Assembly (NCBI GenBank): GCA_032207245.1
Contig: CM063498.1
Span: 59,959,536 to 60,023,535, forward strand
Length of the DNA: 64,000 nt
DNA from: Pardosa pseudoannulata
Taxonomy: Eukaryota; Arthropoda; Arachnida; Araneae; Lycosidae
Direction of reading: 5' to 3'
Below the pieces are notes generated by a model, which saw only the letters and a list, made by a program, of their open reading frames with translations, was not told the DNA's origin and made no database searches. Of this stretch, positions 35,201-44,933 are shown one piece after another. The position numbers were made by a program, and so were the translations under genes. Each line of letters starts with the position of its first letter. Position 1 is the first letter of the stretch.

Positions 35201-37805
35201 TTTTTTTATAATATACATTTCGACCATTTGAACTCCTGCTATACGAGTCTTATTATGATTTTGTATAATATTTTTAAGAAATTTTACCTATGAAACAATT
35301 AAAATCAGTTAAAAATTACTTAATGGATATTTGCTATCTTAGATGAAAATAATTGCATATGGCTTTGAGCTTAGTTTAATTAAAATATGAATTTCTTTCC
35401 ATTTGCACTCCTGATATACGAATCTTATCATCTTGTGTCAGTTAGTTTTAAAATTTTACACATTTAAATTATTTAAATAAAGTTATTATTTAATGGCTAT
35501 TTGCTATCTTTAAGATGAAAATAATTGCATATCGGTTTGAGCTTAGTTTAATTAAAATATGAATTTTTCTCAATCGCACTCCTGACATACAAGTTTTATT
35601 ATCATCTTGTGTCAGTTTTAAAAATTTACCCTTTTAAACTATTTAAATAAACTTATTATTTAAAGCATATTTGTTATCTAAGATAAAAGTAATTGCATAT
35701 AGGTTCGTTGCTAGATTATTTAAAATATAAATTTCTCACAATTTCACTCTTGATATATGAGTCTTATTATTATTTTGTATCGAATATTTAAAAAAAATTA
35801 TCAGTTGAAATTATTAAAATCAGTTAAAATTTATTTAATGCATATATGCTATCTCAGATGAAAATAATTGCATATCGGTTTGAGCTTAGTTTAATTAAAA
35901 TATGAATTTTTCTCAATCGCACTCCTGATATACAAGTTTTATTATCATCTTGTGTCAGTTTTAAAAATTTACCCTTTTAAACTAGTTAAATAAACTTATT
36001 ATTTAAAGATATTTTGCTATCTAAGATAAAAGTAATTGCATATAGGTTCGTTGCTAGATTATTTAAAATATAAATTTCTCACAATTTCACTCTTGATATA
36101 TGAGTCTTATTATTATTTTGTATCGAATATTTAAAAAAAATTATCAGTTGAAATTATTAAAATCAGTTAAAATTTATTTAATGCATATATGCTATCTCAG
36201 ATGAAAATAATTGCATATTGGTTTGAGTTTAGTTTTTTTATAATATACATTTCTACTATTTGAACTCCTATTATACGAGTCTTACTATTATTTTATATAA
36301 AATATTTTAAAAAATTTACCTATAGAAACAACTTAAATATGTTAACAATTACGTAATGGATATTTGGTATCTTAGATGAAAATAATTGCATATCGGTTTC
36401 AGCTTAGTTTTTTTATAATATAAATTTTTCTCATTTGCACCCTGCTATACGAGACTTATTATGATTTTGTGTCAGTTTTAAAATTTAACCCTTTTAAACA
36501 AATTAAATAAACTTATTATTTAATGAATATTTGTTATCTAAGATGACAATAATTGCATAGATTAGAGCTAGATTATTTTAAATATAAATTTCTCTCAATT
36601 GCACTCATGATATACGAGTCTTATTATTATTTTGTATCGAATATTAAAAAAAAAATTATCAGTTGAAACTATTAAAATTGGTTAAAATTTATTTAATGGG
36701 TATCTGCTATCTCAGATGAAAATAATTACATATCGGTTTGAGTTTAGTTGTTTTATGATATAAATTTCTACCATTTGAACTTCTATTATACTAATCTTAC
36801 TATTATTTTATATAAATGTTTAAGAAATTTTACCTATAGAAACAATTAAAATAAGATAAAAATTACTTAATGCATATTTGCTATCTTAGATGAAAATAAT
36901 TGCCTATGGCTTTGAGCTTATTTTAATTAAAATATGAACTTTTTTCCATTGCATTGCATTCCTGATATACGAATCTTGTTGTCATTTTGTGTCAGTCAGT
37001 TTTAAAATTTTATCCGTTTAAACTATTTAAATAAGTTAATTATTTAATGGATATTTGCTATCTTTGATGAAAATAATTGCATATCGGTTTGAGCTTAGTT
37101 TAATTAAAATATGAATTTCTGTCAATTGCACTCCTGATATAAGTCTTATTATCATCTTGTGCCAGTTTTAAAATTTTACCCTTTTAAACTATTTAAATAA
37201 ACTTACTATTTAAAGGATATTTGTTGTATAAGATAAAAGTAATTGCATATAGGTTCGTTGCTAGATTATTTAAAATATAAATTTCTCACAATTGCACTCT
37301 TGATATACGAGTCTTATTATTATTTTGTATCGAATATTTAAAAAAATATCAGTTGAAAGTATTAAAATTAGTTAAAATTTATTTAATGTATATCTCTATC
37401 TCAGATGAAAATAATTGCATATCGGTTTGAGTTTAGTTTTTTTATGATATAAATTTCTACCATTTGAACTTCTATTATACGAATCTTACTATTATTTTAT
37501 ATAAAATATTTTAAAACTTTTACCCATAGAAACAACTTAAATAAATTAAAAATTACGAAATGGATATTTGCTATCTTAGATGAAAATAATTGCATATCGC
37601 TTTGAGCTTAATTTGACTTAAAATATAAATTTCTCTCATTTGCACTCTTTATATATATCTTGTTATTATTTTGTACCATTTATTTATTATATTTTACCCG
37701 TTAAAACTGTTTAAATATGTTAAAAATTATTTAAGGGATATTTGCTATTTTAGATGTAAATATTTACATATCGATTTGAGTTTAGATTATTTAAAATATA
37801 AATTG
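32288..37805 (+). repeat. ~172-bp satellite array, about 32 monomers
   Basis: The word CTGATATACGAGTCTTATT and its variants recur every ~172 bp at about 32308, 32480, 32653, 32819, 32991, 33164, 33337, 33508, 33681, 33853, 34025, 34208, 34361, 34532 and so on to about 37646. Each monomer also has TTTTGTGTCAGTTAGTTTTA, TTATTTAATGGATATTTGCT, GATGAAAATAATTGCATAT and GAGCTTAGTTTATTTAAAAT. Some monomers lack part of the GTGTCAG segment and have a TATCGAATATTTAAAAAAA variant, giving at least two monomer types. The array is uninterrupted by transposons. No coding potential. Confidence 0.95.
35520..36210 (+). repeat. Recent dimer duplication in the 172-bp satellite
   Basis: The two-monomer block at about 35520-35862 is repeated almost without change at about 35866-36210, far closer than average monomers. 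Shared private variants include AATCGCACTCCTGA and TAGGTTCGTTGCTAGATTAT. Confidence 0.88.
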
Positions 37806-39235
37806 ACAATCTAATGATAAATAATTTTTAAAAATTTTAATCTTTAATGAAATATAAAGTCAAGTAGTTAATATTTTTTCAAGTAAGAGAAATGCGAAAT
37901 TATATATAGTGCCGGAATATATTGATGTCGGTATATTTCAGAAGATTACATTTTTATTCTATTTAGGCTAAATTTTTATAGTGGAATATTTCTTTTATAT
38001 ATTTTTCTTACATGTCGTGAAACAACCTTCAGTTTATAAATTTAATGCCTCAAAAATTTTCAAAAGCGATATTTTTAGGTTATGCATTATTCGAATTAAA
38101 TTATTTTCTAGCCGTTTAAATTCAAACAACTTTGGTTTCCGCAGTGGCTTTTATTAATTTGTTTTAATTATAACTCCTTTAATGTGACAGGATCCTTTGT
38201 AATTTTTCTGTTAATATCTCTAAATTTCATTTTAATCTCTTGCCTTATGAATCGAGCGACGATTGTGTGTGCCACTTTCGATGAAAGCTTTTCTCATGCG
38301 TCGTGACCAGAAGCAGTTCCATCATGAGCTAAATTGTAAGCAAACCAGTGGACAGTAATAGTACTGCATTTACTATTTAATAAAAACAATTGATAATTAT
38401 ATTTCATTTCATGTTTATTAAAAAAATTATTAATGTTTTTATTTCACATATTATTATTTCTATATTTTTGGTTATAAAACAAAAGTAAACGTAGTGAAGA
38501 ATCGGTATCTGTTTCAGTTTCTAAGGTGTAATCAGGACATTTTCCAGCGCCGTTATTAGTATCAATTTTCCTTTTTGCCAGTAGGTTCAATTTTTAGATT
38601 TTTTAAAGAATGTTTTAAGCACAACCAGTTAATTATTTATTGCATATAATATAATACTCTATTGCAATTACGCCTAAGAATAAACGACCAACTCTTATAT
38701 TGCAACTGTAACAAACAATAACGCAAAAACAAAAACTTTATCGCCTAAAAACAATAACATGTCTGATACGAGCTTTTCACTTTTGGCCAGACAGAATCAT
38801 CACGTGTGTGATACGAGGTTCTCATTTTAGGCACAGCAGTACGATCACGTCTCCCATACGTTATTTAAAAGAAAAGGGTTAAAGGTGTTTAACCTTTTAT
38901 ATCCTGAATTAATTTACCATCTACTTTCTTACTTAATTTTTACATAATTAAATAAGTATTAATGGAGAATAACCATAGAAAAAAGAAACTTAATTTTTAC
39001 TGTATATTAGTAGTTATTTTTGCAGCTGTTACTTTCTAATACCAACATATATGATAGAAAATAAAACATTAAATTATGAATAAAACAAATGAAATGCTTA
39101 CCTGCGAAGTCTCTAAAAAGTAATAGTCTCAAATAACTGGTAATAAACCAATAAATATACTCAATTGAACAATACGTGTATCAACTCTACCACAAAATGA
39201 CCTTCGAAGGCAGCACGCCAGTTATAAAATCCCTA
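37806..39235. other. AT-rich stretch with a possible TTAA-element end
   Basis: No gene recognised. Around 38760-38880 the sequence has GATACGAG-type direct repeats and ends GAAAAGGGTTAA, which could be one piggyBac-like terminus, but no partner end was found. An inverted repeat (GGTTAA/TTAACC) lies at about 38877-38895. Confidence 0.35.
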
Positions 39236-39487
39236 CTATGAGAATAAAAAGGATTCCTTAACGGTGCTGTCATTTTTTTCTGCTGTAGGAACTAAATCGT
39301 TCATATCCTTGTGAGTACCGTCAGGAAAACAGGCTGTATTAGAAATATATAGGTGTTCGATTGAAGCGGTACTTATAAGTATCGTCAGGATAAAAAGGGT
39401 TAAAACAGTATTTAAGTGTGTAAATTTTACTACCTTACAGAACTTTATCAACACACTTTTGTTCTTAAATTTCTTATACTGTGACAT
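39236..39487 (-). CDS. Open frame with hydrophobic N-terminal segment, unknown
   Basis: An 83-codon frame. After about 25 polar and basic residues comes THLNTVLTLFILTILISTAS, a plausible signal peptide or membrane segment. A polar 38-residue remainder follows, with one Cys and SNTACFPDGTHKDMNDLVPT. No family is recognised. The basic region before the hydrophobic core is long for a signal peptide. A sequence TTTAGTTCCTACAG inside the frame (minus strand, about 39286-39299) resembles a splice acceptor, so the true exon could start there instead. It may be chance. Confidence 0.2.
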   Translation of the reverse strand: MSQYKKFKNKSVLIKFCKVVKFTHLNTVLTLFILTILISTASIEHLYISNTACFPDGTHKDMNDLVPTAEKNDSTVKESFLFS

Positions 39488-39538
39488 GGAATCTGGAATG
39501 TGAGTCTTGCACCTTTAATAGATACTTTTCCATGCTTT

Positions 39539-40140
39539 TTAACACGTTAACTGCCATGGGGATCACCGGTGAGCGGCACTCGACTTGGCTACAAATCCGT
39601 GGGGGGCCACAGGACGACGCAGAAAATAACAAAGCAGCAAATGAATACTGATCATTTTTCAATAATACCATTGTTATTATAATGGTTTGAAGAAATTAAT
39701 GCAATATAGAAAATAGAAAAACAATTTTATTACTGCATGAAAAATATACATTTTATCAGTGCATATTGTGATGAGTCAGATTGAAACATTCGAGCCAAAT
39801 AAAAGGTGAATCAACTTAATCGAAACGATATATCACCACTTTTTTAGTCAAATTCTTTGCTCTAGTTCTTTCTAGCCTCTTTGAATGCTAAAGAATGAGA
39901 TTAATCACTTAGCAATCGAAGCGCGATTGTTTGAAAGAAAAAAGGACAATCGTAACAATTGCCTACCGCGCCGTGGGTGTCACAGGTGACCCCCACCACG
40001 AAAATTGCTTCAAGCATGATTTTATACCTCATTTTGTCTGCTGCAAATAATATTTCAGAATAATATGCATTACATATTGAAAATTCACGTAGGCGACTTT
40101 GGCAAGCCATCGAAAATAAGTCTGGCAGTCAATGTGTTAA
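39539..40140. mobile_element. piggyBac-like MITE
   Basis: TTAA at 39539-39542 and 40137-40140 with termini TTAACACGTTAACTGCCA and, inverted, TTAACACATTGACTGCCA (16 of 18 matching). Subterminal inverted motifs are GGGGATCACCGGTGA (left) and GTCACAGGTGACCCC (right, about 39978-39993). The length is 602 bp. The middle is AT-rich with no transposase, so it is non-autonomous. Confidence 0.88.
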
Positions 40141-41226
40141 TGAAATCTTAAAATGTACTGCATTGATATCTTTAGCATTAAAAACTAAATATTAATTTTG
40201 ATACACAATTTTAGTATGGCTATACACTGTTATATTATTTCTCTATATTAAAACTTGTTGAAGCATAATAAAAAGCCACAGATCGCAAACACCTTTTATT
40301 GAAAACGCCAAAATAATCAAGAAATACGAGGTACATTGGGCTTTTATAGTTTTAAGAAGATCCTGCGTCCAGCCAATTAAATTTCCTGCACAAACAAAAC
40401 TAATTAAACACAGCCAATCAAAACACAAAAGGATTAACTAAAGAAAACATCGTACGTCCAAGAAAGCTATTACTTATATACAACAATAATCGGCCAAGTC
40501 GTTAGGTTTGAGTGCGATTATATATTTCAACAAAACTTAGAAAATGATTTTCCTTCCAAGGTTACACAGAGTTCCCTGTTTTCTTAGCTTGTTTCCAAAA
40601 TAGAAAAGAAGTTTAAAAAAATTTTTTTTACGTTATCTCCAAGCAATATTAAAAAGTAAGTATGTACTTGCTATATTGGATTATTCTCGCTCACTGCTAA
40701 CCTATGGGAAAAAATAAAAATTTGGCTGCCTTGTATATTAAGAATTTAAAAAATATGCATATCTCGTAACAGAACAGCAAATTCTCTAGAAAATTTTTTT
40801 TTACCTTTTTTTAATGAATGCATGTTAAATGTTTTTATTTACATTTTAAAAGAGTATAATACAAAATATCGTTCAAATGCTTAAAATTTAAATACATTTT
40901 TAGGTGTTTTTATAAAAAGGAAACATAGCATCCTAGACAATTTACTGCTCTATCACGTAGTATAATTTTTTCAAAGGAATTATAAATTGCGAGCCAGTCA
41001 GACGAATTTCTCCCCGTAGGTTAACATTGAACGAGAAGAATCTAGTATAGCAGGTACAGAGTTACCTTCATAGCCTCCTTTATAAGAATTTATTAAATTT
41101 AATTCAAGGTATTATGCTTATCAGATATCGGAAAACGGTGAATTTAGTTTTATAATTCTTGTCAGGTTATAATTAAACTTCCCGTATACACGGCCTACTA
41201 CAGCGCAAACTAGAGAACGGAATGCA
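40141..41226. other. AT-rich stretch, nothing recognised
   Basis: A 61-codon minus-strand frame at 40243-40428 has hydrophobic stretches but no family signature. No other feature seen. Confidence 0.35.
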
Positions 41227-41237
41227 ACTAAATTTTG

Positions 41238-41596
41238 TTGTTGTTGTTGACGTATGCCACTTGGTGAAACCAAGCACGATTGAGTCAGAGGATACTCCTT
41301 TTGAGGCAAAGGGATGCGCCTTTCGTTTATAACGAGCACCACAAGGGTGAAAGTACGACTTATGCTCAAAAGGTCCTCGTAATTTTAAAGCAGGGACCAA
41401 GAAGAAGACCCATAGACTTGGCCTGCCACTCCCAGAGGTATTAATTGAGAACTTGGAAGACATTGTGGCTACGAACATATTTTAGTGCCATGGTCACCTT
41501 TAACGAACACGGTGGATCTTACGCTGGCTCGGGTTCTGAACCCGCAACCTCTCAGTTACAAGATTGCTGCCTTTACCGACTGAACTACCGTGGCTC
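41238..41596 (-). repeat. SINE-A, complete reference copy
   Basis: A 359-bp tRNA-derived SINE flanked by ACTAAATTTTG (41227-41237) and ACTAAATCTTG (41597-41607), an 11-bp duplication with one mismatch. On the minus strand the head is GAGCCACGGTAGTTCAGTCG (A-box region) with B box GGTTCAGAACC. The body includes GTTCGTTAAAGGTGACCATG and GGCCAAGTCTATGGGTCTTC. The tail is (CAA)4. RNA polymerase III promoter boxes are therefore in place apart from one B-box substitution. Other copies are at 5761-5995, 10613-10953 and 62744-63749. Confidence 0.92.
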
Positions 41597-41877
41597 ACTA
41601 AATCTTGTATATGGGCACGAAATTTCGAAAAAAAAAAGTTCTAAAATGTCCCCCAGAGGTCGCGTTTTCAGGTAAAACATGAAATTTAACACAATAAAAG
41701 ACCAAAAAGGAATGCAGAAACAATATTAACAATCCAGAACAAGAATTATGAGTAATAAAATGCAAGACCGGGAAAAGCTGTCAGATGTAGGAGAAAATGT
41801 CTGAAATTTACATGCTTGGAAAGAAAAGGAAGCTTTATGCAAAACAGGTTAGGGTATAAAAGTTTGCAGACGTTGTA

Positions 41878-42069
41878 ATGCTTGATTCAATGGTACCGAC
41901 TGTACTAATAACAATCTCTTTAGTTAAACGTGCGTTATTGGTGAAACCATTTTACGAAAACAAGGGGAATGCTTCTGCTGCAGTTTGTGAATATAGTCGT
42001 AGAAAGAACCTACGGCGTGGACCAATGTCTACTGAATGTATCCGGACCATGAAACTTAATGGTGAATGA
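41878..42069 (+). pseudogene. DUF4817-like helix-turn-helix fragment
   Basis: The frame contains SLVKRALLVKPFYENKGNAS followed by AAVCEYSRRKNLRRGPMST. This matches the DUF4817 pattern, an N-terminal helix-turn-helix domain found in arthropod transposon-derived proteins and thought to bind DNA. The expected continuation (a conserved F-E-x-T-G segment) is replaced by LNGE-stop, and no DDE core follows, so it is a fragment. The residues before SLVKRALL are not family-like, and the ATG at 41878 is probably not ancestral. Confidence 0.65.
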
Positions 42070-42212
42070 GGGTGATCATGTTCAGCACCTATCCCTACAT
42101 CTCCTTGAACACGATTAACAACTCCTCCTCTTGTGCAATTTCGTCTTAATTTGTTCTTGTTCCTGCAAACTGAACTGTTGGTTTCTCCTTTATGTTATTT
42201 GATGACAAAGTG

Positions 42213-42310
42213 AACAAATTTTAAAAATTTCCCAGTCTTTTCAGAGACGTTAGATCAGTTGATTACTTGATTCCTAAAAGTAACCTATTTTTCCAATTAG
42301 GTGTCATTGG
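42213..42310. repeat. ~105-bp dispersed repeat, copy 2
   Basis: Second copy of 7727-7835, about 140 bp downstream of the DUF4817-like fragment. Confidence 0.6.
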
Positions 42311-42336
42311 ATGTTCATCTAACACACTGTATGCGG

Positions 42337-42446
42337 AACACGTACTAGTACTTTTTCTGACCATTGATACTTGAGCGTGGGACACATAGCAGTACGTTTT
42401 CTGATGATTGATAGTTGAGCATTGGACACGTACTAGTACTTGTGAG
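42337..42446. repeat. ~44-bp minisatellite, 2.5 units
   Basis: Units carry CACGTACTAGTACTTTTTCT, then CATTGATACTTGAGCGTGGG, and related versions twice more (CACATAGCAGTACG..., CACGTACTAGTACTTG). Confidence 0.8.
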
Positions 42447-42449
42447 TGT

Positions 42450-43089
42450 AACAACTTAGTTATTTGTGGGTACAAAAATAATAGTATATACAGGAAAACG
42501 AAGCCGAATGTTCCTGTCTTTCATTTTTTTTATAATGTGAAAAGGTTTATATATAAAATAATTCGAAAAAATTAAAAGTATATACTATTTCTATTTGATT
42601 TTTCATATTTACGATACTATTATAAATTTATCCACTAAAAAATGTATTTTTTTTACAAAAATCTTATGGTTGTTATTTATATATTTCTATTTATATATTT
42701 GTTTATATATTTCAATATAAAATACAAAAGGTTGGTTAAAAATTAAATAATTTTCGATCTAGTGCGATTTAACTGAATAACTAAATTTACGCGCATAACG
42801 CCCGCTCCCGGTACAATTCCGGTGCTAAATGTACCCCCACACAATATGTTAATATTGTTTCTGTACTCCATTTTGGTCGTTTATTGTATTGAGTTTTTTT
42901 TGTTTTTCTCCCAAAATCGCCATTCGGTGAACCTTTTGGAACTAATTTATTTTTTAGAAATTCTGTGAATGCAACTCATGTGTAGTCCATACACAAAATT
43001 TTGTTGTACTTCTTTCACCCGTTTGTGCTATAGGATGCCGCTAATAGGGGAAGTTTAATTATAACCACTCGGCATATCTATTTTACTGC
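42450..43089. other. AT-rich stretch, nothing recognised
   Basis: No gene or repeat boundary recognised before the spacer module begins. Confidence 0.4.
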
Positions 43090-43449
43090 TTTGACTACCT
43101 TGTCAGTTGAAGTCATATCAACGATATTTTACTCAATGTTAAAATAAAAGGTTGAAATGATTTTTAAGTCTTATGAAATTTCCTATATTTTATAAATGGC
43201 CATATCTCTAGCTATAATAAAAATTTAGAGCAAAATTAAAGAAATAAATGTTTTATTCTTAATTCTCCAGTTTTGTTAAAATTTAAAGATGCTTCTGATA
43301 AAGATATTAAGGTTAATAAGATTTGTCTTTGAAACAGGATTTTATTGTACAGCTGAAGTATAAACGATTTTTATGCATTCATTTGAGTTCTTTCTCGAAC
43401 AACTTTGAGTTTATATATTCAGATAAATTGTGAAGAATTGGATTAAAAA

Positions 43450-44933
43450 TCCCCTATATAATAATAACCTAAGTTATCTGTCCGTCTGTCCACGAATTTA
43501 AGAAGCGGTTGGACCTGGAAGGGGTAGGGGCATCCACATTGGATTCTTGATGAGTTAGCGTTAGCCAAATTCAAAGCGAGTCTTTAAAAAGTTCGAAATT
43601 CACCCCTCCCTCCCTTTTCGAGCGTTTAATGTCATTATTTCAAGCCATCATCCTTTTCTATTTTCCCAAGTTAAGAGGATATTAAGTTTATCACATAATA
43701 AATATTTAAAAATAACATTTTTTTAGCATTATGACGTCATTACTTTCACCATTTCATTTAACCCTCTAAGCGGTTCGCACGTACAATTCCTCAAAACCGA
43801 TGATGTCTTCAAAGCGGTTGTCAAGTACAATTTTCGATTTCCAAAAACGTTCCGAAAATGGATGTAATGTACATTTCTGCCAGTGTTTGAGGTAGGAGGA
43901 TCAGGTCGATTGTTTAGAAACTGCATCCCTCTTTGATTGACATTTATTGAGGGATGCACCCCTACTCCCTGAAACACAAAGACGATGATAGCTTTTCATG
44001 GATTTGTATATCTCTATTTCGAAGTATTTCGTTTGCGGTAACAGATGTATCTCTAATTGCACCCCTTAAATATCTTGGATAATTTTCTTTAAAAAATATA
44101 AATAATTTTCTTAAAGAATATTTTTATTTGTACTTTTAGAATCCATTATTTCTTATGGGATGATCTTCCAGACTTGACGAGCTTTATGTGTATTAAAAAT
44201 TGACAATCTATAATATCTATTTATATATCTGTTTATAACCGGAAGTAAAGGGACAATAACGAGGGTGGGTTTCCCGTTTTCATTCTAGTCGACAAAGGTT
44301 GAAGTAAAAAATCCTAGAACGCTTTGGCCATTGACACAATAAATCTTTAGCTTATTTTTGGAGACATTTTATAATCGGTGTGTTCCACTCGGAGTGTTAA
44401 TCATTTCTTATTTTAAATTATTTAAATATCATCTGCATTATTTTCATACGTTTTATCACTGAACTTAGATTTTACGTAAATAATTTTCTTTTATATTTGT
44501 CTTAAAATAATAGATTCAGTACATATGTGATAATTTTAAATTGAATCAACGATTATTTTTTGTTTCAATGAAAATTTTATCACAGGTATTAAAAACAAAT
44601 GCTTTTCATAAAAGCCCAGGAGTCTATTTCACCTACTAATAAATATCTTGCATTTAAGATATATATCTTTGAAAATTAAGAAGTTTGTGCGTTTGTGTGT
44701 TTGTTTTCTATACATAACCACACGGTTTGATTAAATAAATTCAACTTTATTCTAAACTGCCTTAACAGTATCGGTAGACTTTAGAGAAGTACGAAAATAA
44801 ACTAATTATTGAACATGAGATAGATAATTCTCAGCCGTGAAACAAACCATTTTTTACCTTCTTCATAATGTACTTTACAATTCTAGAAAATTAAAAATTT
44901 ACTGATACCGTCCTATTATGGGCTATATGCTAG
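43450..44933 (+). mobile_element. Helitron carrying a nested TTAA MITE
   Basis: Starts A/TCCCCTATATAATAATAACC and ends TATATG-CTAG (44930-44933) then T, with a decayed hairpin (ACCGTCCTATTATGGGC) before it. Without the nested 643-bp insertion it is about 840 bp, colinear with 30107-30762. It has no coding capacity. The insertion site (GATTAAAAA/TTAATGAATAAG) corresponds to uninterrupted sequence in the sister spacers near 55490 and 62490. Confidence 0.9.
43758..44400. mobile_element. TTAA MITE nested in the Helitron
   Basis: TTAA at 43758-43761 and 44397-44400 with imperfect termini TTAACCCTCTAAGCGG and, inverted, TTAACACTCCGAGTGG (12 of 16). The sister Helitron has a single TTAA at the same place (30484-30487, TCTCATTTAATAATTTCTTA), an empty site that proves mobility. 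Same family as the remnant ending at 1963. No transposase. Confidence 0.9.

Noticed and set aside
32288..37805. CRISPR-like array
   Set aside because: Periodic, but the whole ~172-bp unit is repeated with no short repeat plus unique spacer pattern, and the DNA is eukaryotic; it is a satellite.
38760..38895. A complete TTAA element
   Set aside because: One plausible terminus (GGGTTAA) and GATACGAG direct repeats are present, but no matching left end could be found.
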